From the NCBI GenBank assembly GCA_947561395.2, contig OX387184.1, positions 22,283,687 through 22,347,686 of the forward strand: a stretch of DNA of 64,000 bases, read 5' to 3'. Position numbers and translations under genes: made by a program. This document shows, piece after piece, positions 23,475 to 36,168 of this stretch. The notes beneath the pieces are model-generated. The model searched no databases. It had not been told where the DNA came from and saw only the letters and a program-made list of their open reading frames with translations. Every line of letters starts with the position of its first letter. The stretch's first letter is position 1. The DNA is from Buxus sempervirens. Its lineage: Eukaryota > Streptophyta > Magnoliopsida > Buxales > Buxaceae.

Positions 23475-23674
23475 TTGGATTCTCAGAGCCCTGCTTTGGT
23501 CCTCGAAGAGATGCCGTCGATCTCTCAGGCTTCCACCAGCGTCTACGTTCTTCCTCAGAGCTGCAATGCAAGAACGACGACGACGTTTTGAACGGGAATG
23601 GTCAGTCGGAGGCATTGATGGGTGATTCTTCCGGTGTTGCTTTTTGTTCCGAGAGTATAGATATCTTTCCTGGG
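23475..23674 (+). pseudogene. LARP copy 3, exon 1 body, on the opposite strand
   Basis: Reads DSQSPALVLEEMPSISQAST, SVYVLPQSC, then after a frameshift near 23568 DVLNGNGQSEALMGDSSGV and ends IFPG at the position where exon 1 ends in copy 1. Only exon 1 is present. It lacks its first eight codons, which lie 3.9 kb away on minus at 27428-27406. The match to copy 1 begins at the T pair 23475-23476. Confidence 0.85.
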
Positions 23675-24086
23675 TTTCTTTCATATTATTTTAACCGAAG
23701 TGTAGTCATTCCTAATTTTAAATCATCTTCTCAATCTTATGTCAATGACATGTGGTGACAATGCATGTCTGATTGCAAGGAAAGTAAAGTAGGCAAGGGT
23801 TTCTGATATTGTTTACAAAGTCCAATAACCTGCACTCCAACGTATAGTCTGACGAGTAAATACTTAGACCGACTAAGCTAAAAAGAAGCAGTTCATAATT
23901 GGCCCTAAAAGATTTTACTCACAAGTTCAAGAACCACAACTAATTTTTTTAAAAACTTCTTGTGCTCTCAGATTCGCATGTAGCATTCTTGTTGTACTGC
24001 TTATTATTCATCTGCTTCTTCATGAAATATGAGGTGTTAATCAAGTGTATCAGCAATGTTACTGATCCAATCTTTCTGATACTAAT
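23675..24086. other. Spacer, no gene
   Basis: Homology to LARP ends with exon 1. The following 410 bp show no recognised feature. The last five bases (CTAAT, 24082-24086) are the target duplication of the next element. Confidence 0.5.
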
Positions 24087-27000
24087 TGTGATGCCCTGGA
24101 CCCGGACATATTCATTAAAGGTATATGCCGGTTCCTTGACATTGGGTGAGGTCCCAGAAATGCATTCCTAAGTTTTAAAAACTAACCAAAGCAGTTATAT
24201 TCTAATCCTAAAATTTTTGGAAAAACGGCTATATAATGCCTGTATTTACAAGAATGGGCTAAGCCCTCAAACCAATACCTGATAAATACAAGAAAAACCT
24301 ATAGACAATATACATTATACCAAAAACTAAACCATTCAACATCTATAGATTTAAAATAAAATTCACTAAGGTTTTCACTCTCTTTCTCTCTTTCTCATTT
24401 ACAATTTATACAAGATCCAAAAATAGACGACTACAAAAAAAATACTGCCCAACCCTATTCAGGATAATAATAATCCTCAGGGTGGTAGTCGTCATCCGGT
24501 TCGTTATTTCTGTCTACCCCAGTTTGTGCTCGCTCTGCAGATTTATCTGAAAACAAAACGCTTGAGACTAATGTCTCAGTAAGCAGCATAATGCATGATA
24601 AGAACATTTTATGCAGTTTCAAAACATTAAAGTAGCATGATAATGTAATATATGATCAAACTCTAGCAACTTATGCTAAAACCATATCAATATTATGTAA
24701 TAACATTTCTTTGAATTATGTGAAATCATAAAACAAATAAGATTAGATTAATCCAAACCACGATCTCAGCAAAATCTCATGTAATAACAATGATTTAATT
24801 CACTTGTTCAATTCGCCACCTCACGACTTATAATGGAAAGATCTAGCTAGGATCGCTCTTCCAAAGCGGAGTACTCAAGCATGAGACATGCATGAGCTGG
24901 CAAGTACAACCCAGTACAACCATAGCAAGTTAGTGATCTCTTCAGACCATCGAGTTAGTGATCTCTATTAGACCATCGAGTCAGTGATCTCACTGAGACC
25001 ATCTAGTTGACTTTATGGGTTGCTGTGACACATTCTGAGGAGGATGCAAGTTCACAACCCCCGGCCCCTCATGAGCTAGGGTGAACTGCCGTCCTCAACC
25101 CCCAGAATCCATGTCTATGGTGGATGCAGGTTCACTACCCCCGGCTCTCAATAGCTAGGGTGAACGGCAATCCACTACCCACAAATACAATAATACCATA
25201 TCATGCCTATTTAATTACCATAGGCTAACACAAATTATTTACACTTTGTTTGCAGTTGCTACTTACTATGTAAATCTGCATTTAACTAATGAATTGAATA
25301 CTAAACCTGATCCAATATAAAAGGAATTGGTATGTGTGCCATATATTGTTGGAACGATCTACGAATCTAGTTTTCAACGCAATAGACGGTTTGTAATTCG
25401 GAGTTTCCTACAAGAAGTTATGGCAATTTTGCTACAGGTGGTTCAAAACAGCCGCGAAACCTACTGGACGGAAATCATCAATTTTTCTGGATTTTTCTTG
25501 CAATACCTCGAGTTCCGATTGGTCCCAAATCAATTCCATTCAACTACAAATTTTCTAAACTAAATTTTAGAATAATATTATAAATTTTTACGCAAAGATT
25601 CCTAGCCTTCGCAAGCCACTGAAATTTTAGACTACTGACCTCATCTTAAGGTTCTCTAACAGAAGGTAGCCTAGACAAGTCTCATTTTCATAGCCCCATT
25701 TCAGAACCTAACTCAGTATCTTCTCCTGCCAAAGCAAACCTAAAATCAAAACCTAAATTAAAACTCTCATCACAATTAGAGGTCTCTTGAAATTACTAGA
25801 AAAACCACTGTAATCTCTAATAAGAAAACCATAGAGAATCCTTCATGATTGCTCACATAATGAGGTCAGACTGATGACTTTATTCATCAAACCAGCACTT
25901 TGACAGTAGATGTACACCATAACTATCCGTTAGAACGTAACAATTTAAACAGGTTTAGACATTCAATATGCTTTATTCCGAGAATAAGAAATCCTTAGCG
26001 ACAAGGCCACACCCCATTCAAATTGACGTAACCCATTCTCTTCATCCAGCTAAAATAATCTAAATAGGGTGAAAACTTGGTCCATCTCGTCAATGGAGCA
26101 AATTGAGAAAGAATGTTCATGCTGGTTACATCAATGCCTTGTTGTCAGAAATCTTACGTGATTAACAATTTAACACACAAGTAACTTGGGAAAGAACTCC
26201 TAAACCAATAAGGATGACACACCTAACACCATTTTATACAAACAAGTTGGGCTACATGTTGACAGTTTAATCTTTGACCTGTCCATCGAATGAGGCATTC
26301 CCCAAAAATCAAACTGAACAAAGGTCCTTACATGTTGAAAGTATTCTACTAAGCTAAAACAAATGTAAAAACTTAAAGATCGCTGATACTGAATCATAAA
26401 CATTACTACGTCTGTCAATAGAATATGAAAACAGAATCGTGATCCATATTAAGTATTGTCGAACAGAAATAAAAAAAATACAATCGATTGCTGAAACCAA
26501 ACAGCAATCGAAATCACTCGAAACCACTCATGCTATAAGTCTTTCACTCGAAATCAAACAAGCTGAAACCAACAGCAATCCATTGAAACCCCAATAGTAG
26601 CAGCAATCGATCAAACAGAAACCGACCAACAGAAATCCATTGAGCAAATAGAAATCAAAACAAATAACAATAACGATCGATTCAAATAGAGGAAAACTTG
26701 CTATTTACTTGCGATGAAGAAATCCACACGCCCAATCGCCCAAACCCTGTTCTCCTCTGCGGCTAAACCCCAACGAACAACCCCTTCCTCGTTCCTCCTT
26801 CTTCTCCATGATTTTCTCTTCTTTCTTTTCTCCTCCTTTCGTTTTCTTCCTCCCTTCCCACGCACGATCAAGAGGAACGAATCTCTCCCTTCCTCCTCTT
26901 CTTATTCTTCTTCTTCTCTTCTTCCCCAATGATTTCCCCTTCCACGTTTTCTTCTTCTAACCCTAACAACCCAAGCACCAAAAACCCCCAAATGCAAAAA

Positions 27001-27238
27001 TCGTGGATTGCTTTTGGTTTTTTTTTTCTTTTGGTTTAAACCATGGAACCATTGAGCCGGTTTAACCACTTGAACCAACTCATCTAAACCTAACCACTTA
27101 AACCATTAACACTCACTAAACCAACCCAACTAAATAAACCAAATGGTTTGACTCAAATTTAATTCTCTATTGTTTTTACTGAACCTATTAATTAATTTTA
27201 ATTTTAATTTTTTTTTCTCAAAATTCTAGGGTCTTACA
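24087..27238 (-). repeat. Solo LTR, Gypsy type, 3.15 kb
   Basis: 3152 bp, TGTGATGCCC...GTCTTACA on plus, with perfect target duplications CTAAT (24082-24086 and 27239-27243). Layout matches the LTRs at 28552 and 61644: near the left end a GTCTCAG/ATCTCAG motif, then short tandem blocks (about 27-bp units AGTGATCTC...AGACCATCGAG near 24930-25010; a roughly 100-bp duplication near 25040-25180 containing GCTAGGGTGAAC). The opposite end holds the leader-like pyrimidine-rich and CCCTAA stretch (26760-26970), so transcription is minus. The open frames near 26700-26930 are low-complexity shadows. Possibly a Tekay/Del-like family (inference). Confidence 0.75.
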
Positions 27239-27405
27239 CTAATGCCTGCCTGGACAGAAAATTTGATATATCTACAACCTTATTTGCAGTTTTTCATAGG
27301 ATTGCTTAAAAATTTACAGTTATGCCATTTCACAATACACATGGCATGATCCCAATAGAAGCTTCACATAAGATTGTAGATAAAGGTCCTACCGGATCTC
27401 AATTG
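27239..27405. other. Spacer inside the inverted segment
   Basis: 167 bp without a recognised feature, beginning with the second CTAAT. Its right edge is the inversion breakpoint in LARP copy 3. Confidence 0.5.
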
Positions 27406-27428
27406 AAAACCAGAGGCTTGGAGGACAT
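27406..27428 (-). pseudogene. LARP copy 3, first codons of exon 1
   Basis: On minus ATG 27428-27426 then S-S-K-P-L-V, stopping after GTTTT at 27406. In copies 1 and 2 the next bases are GGATTCTCAG, which here begin at 23477 on plus. Below 27406 the sequence is unrelated. Confidence 0.85.
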
Positions 27429-28270
27429 GGTACGTGACTGGTATTGAGGTTTCTGAGAAAGGAATTGGATTGGAGAGTGTAGGGACAAAGGGGATAACTG
27501 GCATCTGGTTATGCCTTCACCTCTCTGTCTCATGGAGTTTTTATAGAAGAGACACAGTGGCGGGAGGTTTTCCAGTTCTAGTAGGATTTATCTTAATTTT
27601 TCTTCTCTGATTATCCAATACGATTAACGTTTCAATCTTAATGTTTACGATATGCATTTTTTTTTCTCTTTTTCATTTTAAATTATTATAAAAAACAAAC
27701 TTAATTGATAATAGGATCGACTACTGTCGAGTTTCTCTTCTAATCCTACAATAACTAGAAGAACATTGCTCAGAAAGACTTTACATGAAGTTAGATTTAA
27801 AGTATGTTAGGAATAACACTAAATATATGAAGTTCAACCCTACTATCGAGTTTCTCTTCTAATAAAGTTAGATTTAAAGTGTAAATAGGAATAACGACAT
27901 TAAATATATAAATTTCACCCCTACTATTAGCTTGAGCTTTTAGTAACAGAGTTCTATTAAGTGTAAATTATAAAGTGAAACTAGGAACTGAAACGCTGGG
28001 TTATATGTATATAGAACTGGTTTCGATCTGGGTTCGTTCATAGTGATTTTCTTTTCTGACGAACTGATCGGATTAGCAATTGACGACAATGAAGAGGAGA
28101 GGTATATTTAATTGAAGACCCAAAACTTTTTGGATTAGGCTTGGGCTCGTGGGGCCCAACTTAGTTGTGTAGCCCAAGTTTAAAGTAAACAAACTTCATT
28201 TGTTATGGACAATTAGGAATTAGTAGTTGACAAGATTATATTTCGAATTTCAACATTTATGTATACTTCA
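27429..28270 (-). promoter_or_regulatory. Leader and promoter of LARP copy 3
   Basis: Matches the upstream DNA of copy 1 (2749-2900 and 3150-3345) over most of its length. TATAAAAA on minus at 27545-27538, 117 bases from the ATG. It faces a broken gene. Confidence 0.7.
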
Positions 28271-28551
28271 TTGGTTCAGGTCAACCTGTTTCCAAGCGGG
28301 TTTAGATAACTTGAACCTGAACCCAACCCAATAAATAAAAGGGTCAACCCGAACCTGTTTAATCGAGCTGGGTTGGGTCTATTTAGAAAATTATAGCTCT
28401 TAAAACCCTTCGTCTTTTTGCTTGCAAAATAATAACTTAATAAGTCATATCGACTGTCACGAATCTTACCGTAATACACTCAATACAAATATACATCAAT
28501 TTATATAACACCAATTTCAAATGCCATAGTATTCAACACTACCACAATAGA
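28271..28551. other. Spacer with AACCC/GGGTT-type repeat
   Basis: 28275-28385 contains repeated AACCCAACCC and GGGTTGGGT runs like those near 5600, probably a worn MITE. No gene. It ends with the target duplication ATAGA (28547-28551). Confidence 0.4.
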
Positions 28552-31500
28552 TGTAACGCCTCGAAACCGGGTTACACAGTAAAGCCGTAACTCATTCCCA
28601 AAGGGTTACTTTTACACACAGGATTGCTATATCAAAGTGAAGGACAACATGAAAATAAACAATAATATAATCAGAGTCAACTAAAATTCCCCAACTCACT
28701 TGAGCCAAGCACATACCCGCCGTTAACGTCCTTTCCGAGATCTGACAACAAAACAAAAACAAAACGGGTGAGATACGAATATCTCAGCAAACAGCACATG
28801 CATGCTCAAATACATTTCTTTTAATTTCTAAAACATGAACAATTAAAATATAATTCGACGATTAACCTCATATAATCCGATCAATCCGACTAATCCGGTA
28901 AACAAAATCAAATCACATAGTAAGGTATGACTCGTGAAATTTGTCCACTTTGTAAGGTTAAGTTTTAGCTACAAACAGTTCCAGTCTGGGAACCACTACC
29001 AAAACTGATGCCTCTGCATAATCTGACGCCGCTACAATAACTGATTTCAATATCATCGTCTCTCTGTGTGGAAATCACAAGACCTCACCCTCTCTAGGGT
29101 GGAAACAGATAACCATCCAGTCTGAGAACCACTGTCGCATTGTCAAATCTGCTGCCAATAATAGACCTCACCCCCTCTAGGGTGGAAAGGGAACTGCTGC
29201 AGCACTTCCCTCATGGAAGGCTTCTTTATATGGAGGAAACGCACTAGGGTAATTTGATTTGTAGCACTTCCCTCATGGAAGGCCTCTCCATATAAAGGAA
29301 ATGCATGAAGGAAGCTAGACTTTAACCAAACAAATTAGACAGACTTCACTTACTAGCTAAATTATGGATCCATAACGTGTTATGCCCTAAATAGCTTAAA
29401 TAATTAAACCAACCAGTAAAGCAATGGCTTCGATTCAAACCAAGAAATAATCCGACATGCAAACCATCATACAACCAAATGCAAGTAAACATAATCTTGG
29501 CCACTCAGGACCAACTTATTCCCTCATGGAGTTTCTAAAATATTTCTCAAGTAAATCCCCAGAACAAGTCAAAATGCAATATCAATTCAAACTTGAAATC
29601 TAGTTTTATTCAAAAACTGTCCAGTCACTAAATAATTAAACTCAAGCCAAATCAGAATATTGTTCCAAGTATAGGAAATAATTTAATAATTAACAATGCC
29701 AATTTCCATGCAAATTGCCACAAAATAATCAACAGTGAAAATTACCAAAATTTAGGCACAACTGGTGAAATGCTTTACAATTAAATCAAAAGATGGCCAA
29801 CAAACTTACTAAGAAAACTTAATCTATTCAACTCAGGTTATAACAGAATTTCAACTATTCAATGATATTAAAATCAGTCCAAGAGTTTGCCGAATAAGCA
29901 ATCCTCTTAATGCATAAATTCATATTTACAAATTTTCTATTAATTGATCCCAATTCAAATTAGTCCTTAATCCTTATTGTCAAATTATCCTCTATAAATT
30001 TCTAATAACACTTGGATGCCAAAAGAACTTAGATTAACTCAATTTGATAGGATTAGCAAGCTAGAACTTTAATGATACTCAAAAGACAAATCTACCGGTT
30101 CTTTACTAATTAAATCTAAGACCAATTGTTCCCTACTTCTTGATGCCAATGACAATTTCTATGGGTTATTAACAGTCTTGGGATTCTCCATTTAATCTCT
30201 CGGTAACTCAGGTATAATTTTAAAATATAATTGACACAAGGATAAGTTCAGAAAAGTCTTCAATATCTGCTGTAGAAAATTTTATCATGCCTTTAGTAGC
30301 ATGTCACCAATAAAACTCTTAATCCATGGTGTTACTTTGGCTTCCATAATTTCTAATAAGACTATATACTAATTAGGACTTAAATGAACTTATTTAAGTA
30401 AGGTTAAGAAGCTCAAACATGCTTTATACACAATTTAGAGATCAGCCGCACTATATAAAAATTTTTTGGCTGGTGCTGACCCGGGGCTGACCCGGAGAGG
30501 TTGGCGCCAGGTTAGCCCACCCAAAATATTGAACTAGCGCTGACCTCCTAAGAGGTAAGCAGCACTTGGCGCTAGGTTAGCACCAGGTAAAATAATTTCC
30601 AGCACGGCTATGACTCTTGGCAAAATCAATTTCTAACACACCTAAACCAAATCTAAGCATTTAAAACTCCTCAATTCACTTCATTAGATATCTAGGAATG
30701 TAGTTAGGACAAATCGAATTTAGTTTATGCAAAACATCGACCAAACAGAAGATTCATCCTAAATTAATACAGTCGTTGAAAACATACTTCCAATAAGTTA
30801 ACTACTAACATTTCTCTCCAAAACTTCAATTGCAGAATCAAAATTGTATAAATCGGGTGCTACTTGCCTTATTTTCGCTGAAATCCGACTTCAACAACAA
30901 TTAGCAATAGCGATCAGATTTTCTCCACTTCCGGAACGCCACCAACTAACTGAAAATTACAAAGAGTTTTCAGAATTCAAAACTTAATGTCTAATCCATA
31001 TTTTCTACTAATAATTTGATGAAATTGATCTAAACTAACCTAGATCTAATCACTAAAATAGACTTACCTTAATCTGAACTGGCTTGGACGAATTCTGATC
31101 TCAGAACAGCCGCAAAATCCCACTCACAACCAGAGCTTCTTTCTTCACTTGACTTTCTCAAATCAAAACACTCAATCTCAGTTCTAAACATCCGAATCAC
31201 TATTCTCAAATTCTCAGATCTAGGTTTCTGATGGTTAGGGTTCTTCGGCGATGGAACAATCGAACTTTTTTACGCGAGCGGAGAGCCAAATTTATAATCT
31301 GCATTCAGAACATCTCCAAATTCCTCCTCATGACCCGGTGTGGTGCCTCACCACCAACCTTCCTACACCAGCACCCTAATATCCATTGATCTACTGATTT
31401 GCCACCCAACAAGATATCATCAACACTTAATTATATTTAATAAAATTTACTAAAATATTTAGTTACTAATGAAATTATAACATAACCTTAATTACCCTTA

Positions 31501-31752
31501 ATTTTAGATAATCCGACTTTTGTGAAATTTCCTAACTGCCCTTGCTTGCCACATCATTTAAACCACCCTAAACCAACTAATTAAAATTTAAATAATGCTT
31601 CTTATTTTTATAATTAGAATTTTTCCACCCGGATTCACCCGAGAACTCCGGTTCGACCGCTTAATCTCTCTTTCTAGACTTTCCATCAATTAAATCAATT
31701 AATACTCCCTAAAATCAAAATTTTAATATTATTAAAAATTCGGGATTTTACA
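28552..31752 (-). repeat. Solo LTR, Gypsy type, 3.2 kb
   Basis: 3201 bp, TGTAACGCCTCG...GGGATTTTACA, with perfect 5-bp duplications ATAGA (28547-28551 and 31753-31757). Near the left end are ATATCTCAGCAAAC and three CACCC(T/C)CTCTAGGGTGG-like and CTTCCCTCATGGAAGG blocks. On minus a TATAAATT box (31296-31289) precedes a leader with AACCCTAACC. No coding capacity and no second LTR. Confidence 0.8.
31289..31296 (-). promoter_or_regulatory. Putative TATA box of the 28552-31752 LTR
   Basis: TATAAATT on minus, placed about 450 bp inside the LTR when read on minus. It supports minus orientation. Confidence 0.45.
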
Positions 31753-31907
31753 ATAGATCTTATGGAGCCTTTATTTGCACTTTTATTTAGAGCCTCCATA
31801 AGATCATGCTATGTGTATTGGAAAGATCGCCTGAATGGTATAACTGTAAATTTTTAATTACACTTGGCACAATTCTATGAAATGCTCCAAATAAGGGTGT
31901 AGATAAG
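31753..31907. other. Spacer, no gene
   Basis: 155 bp starting with the second ATAGA target duplication. No recognised feature. Confidence 0.5.
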
Positions 31908-32309
31908 TAGGCATGATAATGGTTCGGTTTTGACAAAAACCAAACTGAACCAATTGAATATACTCCAAACTAAAGTTGAACTAAAACCGCCATGTTTTTT
32001 TAAGTATAAAACCAAAACCAAACTGTTACTGATTATTATAAACCCAAATTTGTCTTAATAGGTATGGTTCGATTTAGTTTATCAGTTTTAAGGATAAACC
32101 AAACAATCCCTATATGATGAGCTAACTTAAGCATATGTATATGTGTAATCGGTTTGGTTCGGTTCGGCATCAAACCTCAAACCAAACTAAAAATCGTATT
32201 GGTTTTATATAGCATAAAGCAAAACCGAACCAAAACATCCGGAAACCAACCCTAATATGTTTGCTTTGTTTTTGTTTATCGGTTTTAACCGAAACCATTG
32301 CCATCCCTA
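31908..32309. mobile_element. hAT-like MITE
   Basis: 402 bp. Left end TAGGCATGATAATGGTTCGG; right end on minus TAGGGATGGCAATGGTTTCGG. The interior is rich in GGTTCGGTTTGGTT and its complement. The ends resemble non-autonomous hAT elements. The 8-mers outside do not match, so the insertion is old or the exact limits are off. Confidence 0.5.
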
Positions 32310-32473
32310 TCTCCATGGGATGTAAACGCTATTTTGTATTCTATACATGGTCATCATTTGACACAGTTGCAAATCTCATATAATAAATAATTATGTTATA
32401 TCTATTTATTATAATATAATATAAAGTGATAAATTATATAATAGATAATTATATCATTATATTATAATATATT
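32310..32473. other. AT-rich spacer
   Basis: Mostly A and T with palindromic TATAATATAATATA runs. The last five bases, ATATT, are the target duplication of the following element. Confidence 0.5.
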
Positions 32474-33554
32474 TGTTTACACCCTATACAGACCAATGAA
32501 TAAGATAAGGCCACGTGGTATCTACATGGCCTACTGAGGCCATGTGCAGTCAGATAGGCCACGTCAGCATACACATAGACCGAGAGTTCAGTTAAGGCCA
32601 CGCAAGCCCATACAACAAATCATACTCATGATTATCAAAAGATCGCGTCATCGGTCATTTGAGAATAACCCATTTAAGATCGTGGCCGGGTGGTTATCTT
32701 TCAAAAGCAGTAGACTGCGGATGACCAACCTCCATGAAGATCGTGCAAGAATGGGACGTTGAGCAACCATTAAAGATTGGCTATAGAAGGCACAAACTCG
32801 AAGACCTTGAGAACACAATCCATCCAACCGCAACCGGTTATAATATTATTTTGATCATCCGTGATCTTTAACCCCTCTCCTACACTGTAGTCAGAAGGAT
32901 AAACTAGGACTTCTCTCACTGCTTCCAGTTGCAGTGACACCTTAGACCCTTCTTTACTCCGATCAACACTAGAATCCTGCCACCGGAGAGTAAGTTGAGG
33001 CCGCCCCTGACTCGCAGTTCTGTACCCTGAACACGGCTATAGATTTCCGAGCAGCCGGTCTCGAGACTCACTTTCATCATGCCGAATGACTTGTGTATTT
33101 TCGGTTAAATAGCAATCCAAGGTGAACCCTTCGAATTGGCTTTGTTAGCAGCCGCCCCTTTCCTCCTGCTCTTATACCCCGATTACGGCTATAAGACCAG
33201 GACAGGTCGGTCCTGCAAGCTTTGTCAGTTTTCTTTTTGCTTTTTGTTTCCTTTTGAGGATTATCTGTTGTAGCTTTCGGCCATCGGCCAATTTTATAAT
33301 AAAAGAGTTTGGTGCCATTAGTTGCTTTCGCTTTCAAGCACTCACAAGAACCCAAACGAAGACCAAACCCCTAGTCTTCATATTATCGCTTGACCGGTTT
33401 TATTACAGGTGACTTGCAGTATGACTGAACCGACACCCTGGTTTAGATTCGGAAGAGGTGCCCAGGACCCGACCCGAAATCATTGTATCAAACGATACTG
33501 AGACACATCATCAACATCACCACGTGTCCACACCGGCCCAATTTCTGAGGAACA
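32474..33554 (+). repeat. Gypsy 5' LTR
   Basis: 1081 bp, TGTTTACACC...GAGGAACA. Followed by TAGCACGCCCGGTGGGACC, the primer-site region, whose usual TGG start appears altered to TAG. Confidence 0.9.
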
Positions 33555-33602
33555 TCCCTTTTAGCACGCCCGGTGGGACCTTTAGTCTTTGAATGAGCAC
33601 TA

Positions 33603-35662
33603 ATGGTGGCAAGAAGAAGTACTCGGCATGCTGAAAACATAATGCCAGAGGAACCTGCCGAATCTCAGGTAAATCCTCTTTGTGTTTTAGAAGCTCCAAA
33701 GACAGACCTTCATGTTCCTAGCCGGATATTAATGAACGGCTTATCCAGGCCATACAAGGTCTTAGCTAGCAAACGGCAGGATTTGGTCAGTGTATTAATA
33801 AAATTTCTTTTGATAATGGTAGAATCCTAGCAGTGCTGCAGGAAGGATTTTCCACAATGGCAAGACCGGCCATGATGGCCGAACGAGCCGAGACATTGGC
33901 TGCTGGTTCAAACGCTCATGAGATGATGAATATTCTGGAGCAACCGTCACTCATAAACTTGGGCGGTAATGGCCGAAATGAACCGACCAACATTATTGCT
34001 GTTAGGGGAGAAATACCTCCTGGTATCCCAATTCCTCCTAATGTGCCTCCGGTCGAGGTACGCCCAGGAGGGCAAAGGGTGGCACAGGAAAACCATAAAG
34101 AAGACATTGGTGTAAGAAATATGGCCATAAACCATAATTACATTCAGAATGTGATTCAAGAGATGATCGGAGATCAATATCACCGACGAATGACTAAGCC
34201 AGTGTATCAGAAACCTTACCCAGCCTGGATCAATCAGCAATTTGAATTTCCTAGGGGATACAAAATTCCTGAATTCACCTTGTTCTTAGGAGAAGGCCAA
34301 AAATCTACCATTGAATATATTGGCCGATTTACGATTCAATGTGGAGAGGCGTCCAGTAATGACTTCCTCAGACTCATACTATTTGGAAATTCATTAACCG
34401 GACAAGCCTTTACGTGGTACATTACATTACCGGCTAATTCCGTTACAAATTGGGCAATCATAGAGGAAAAATTCCATTCCCAATTTTATCGAACAGAACC
34501 CGAAGTAACCATGGTTGTTCTTGCTCGGTTAAGACAACAACCAGGGGAATCGGCCGATAAGTACATCACTCGATTCAAATATATGAAAAACAAATGCCGA
34601 ATTCTTTTACCGGAATCGGAATTTGCAAATCTAGCCTTAAACGGACTACACTTTGAACTCCGAAAGAAGTTCGAAGGTGAACAGTTTGAAGACTTATTTG
34701 AGTTGTCGGCCAGAGCCGCCAAATATGAATGGCTGTTACAGGAAGACAACAAAAAGAAAGCCTTATCTTATGGGTATTTTTACTGAGACCCGAATTTTGA
34801 GTACGGAGTGGTAGAAGTCGTGGGAAAGCAATCAATTACTTGTCCGATTCTTATCTAAAAAACAAAGGATACAGAAGGAACAAAAGAAAAAAATACTTTT
34901 AGCCAAAATTGTTCTTTTGATATAAATAAGACGGCCGAAATATTTGAATACCTTTTAAAACAGGGATTTTTCAAACTAACCAAAGACCACCCCTTTATCC
35001 CGGCCAATATAGCGGCCAAGGGTAAAACGTGTAAATGGCATAGAGTAAAGACTCACGAAACTAATGAATGTACTGTGCTTCGTAATGTGATACAGGAAAA
35101 TATTGATAAAGGACTCCTGAAGTTTGCGGAGGCGGACAAGGGGAAGATGCAGGTTGACACACAACCATTCCCTAAAGAAGTATCAGCGAATATGGTCACC
35201 ATTGGCTTGCAGAAACGCACTCCGGCCTTTAAAATTGACCTGGATGGATCCTCTTCGGAAAAGTGGGAAAAAAGAACACAACTGGTTCAAAACCAAGTGA
35301 ACTTGCGACCAAGAAACTATTGGAGGTATCTGCCCACACAAGGCCGATCATGGCATCCGGAAAGGAGAGGTGAAATCTGGGGTGAATGATGGCACAAGTC
35401 CAAGCGCGAGCCTCGGATGGAAGAAAACAGAAAGCGAGATTCTAACGAAACGATAACCAAGAAATTGACTTCAGCTTCTTCTGAGTTCTCTTCCACTCAA
35501 GTTGCAACCGCAAAGCGATTGGAAACGATTGCCAAATCCTCAGAGGATTCTTCCTTTAATCAGGATACATCATGCAAAATTCCAGAGAAAATAGAAGTAT
35601 CACCAGATCACCTTTGTCAGGAGTGCAAACAAAAAGTGATCACAGGATATCAACGTACTTAG
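33603..35662 (+). pseudogene. Gag of the Tat-type element, broken
   Basis: Starts at ATG 33603 and shifts frame near 33790-33800 (the downstream frame reads DNGRILAVLQEGF). Main block to the TGA at 34784-34786: FPRGYKIPEFTLF, YIGRFTIQCGE, LTGQAFTWYITLP and EKFHSQFYRTEP, the retrotransposon gag core. The same frame then continues through stops with CKWHRVKTHETNECTVLRNV (about 35025-35085), a Tat gag C-terminal zinc-finger-like block, and CQECKQKVITGYQR, ending at TAG 35660. No functional gag can be made from this copy. Confidence 0.8.
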
Positions 35663-36168
35663 TGCGACAAAGGGAAGTCCCTAAATTACGAAGATACACA
35701 TCATACTCAGGGGGGCAAGAGGCCACTTTACTTGGCTTCTGGAAGACAAGTGCACTCGCCAACAAGGTTGGCGGCCCCATATAGCTCAGCTTGGGAAAGC
35801 GGCTATATGACTTATGAACAATATATGATGGTAAACAGGATCAAACCCAGGATGGTAAAACCCCCTATTATTTGAGATGGTCACTGGAAAAATTGACTCA
35901 TCCTATGTTTCCTTTCTATTCGCAGGGAAATGTTACGGAATTGACCAAAATGCAAAAGCGACGCTGGCAGCGACAACAAGCTAAAAGACGATACTAAGAA
36001 CAGAGTACTGGATCTTCTGAGCTGTATCGGTCATCTAGGTTTACCCACAAAAGGTGCACCCCAAAACCACAAAAGCTCAAGAAGAACCCGTTACCTAGTT
36101 CATCAGTTGCTCCGGATACTGCACCCGAACATAGTTCCAATGCAGTAACTTCAGTAACTGAAAGACTG
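35663..36168 (+). other. Gag-protease linker, decayed
   Basis: Fragments of the linker usual in this lineage can be read in changing frames (for example the stretch with GGKRPLYLASGRQ near 35710). Stops are frequent. No separate gene. Confidence 0.45.

Noticed and set aside
26705-26932. Arg/Gly/Lys-rich and Ser-rich open frames on both strands
   Set aside because: Low-complexity pyrimidine/purine stretch in the leader part of a solo LTR; open on both strands by composition.
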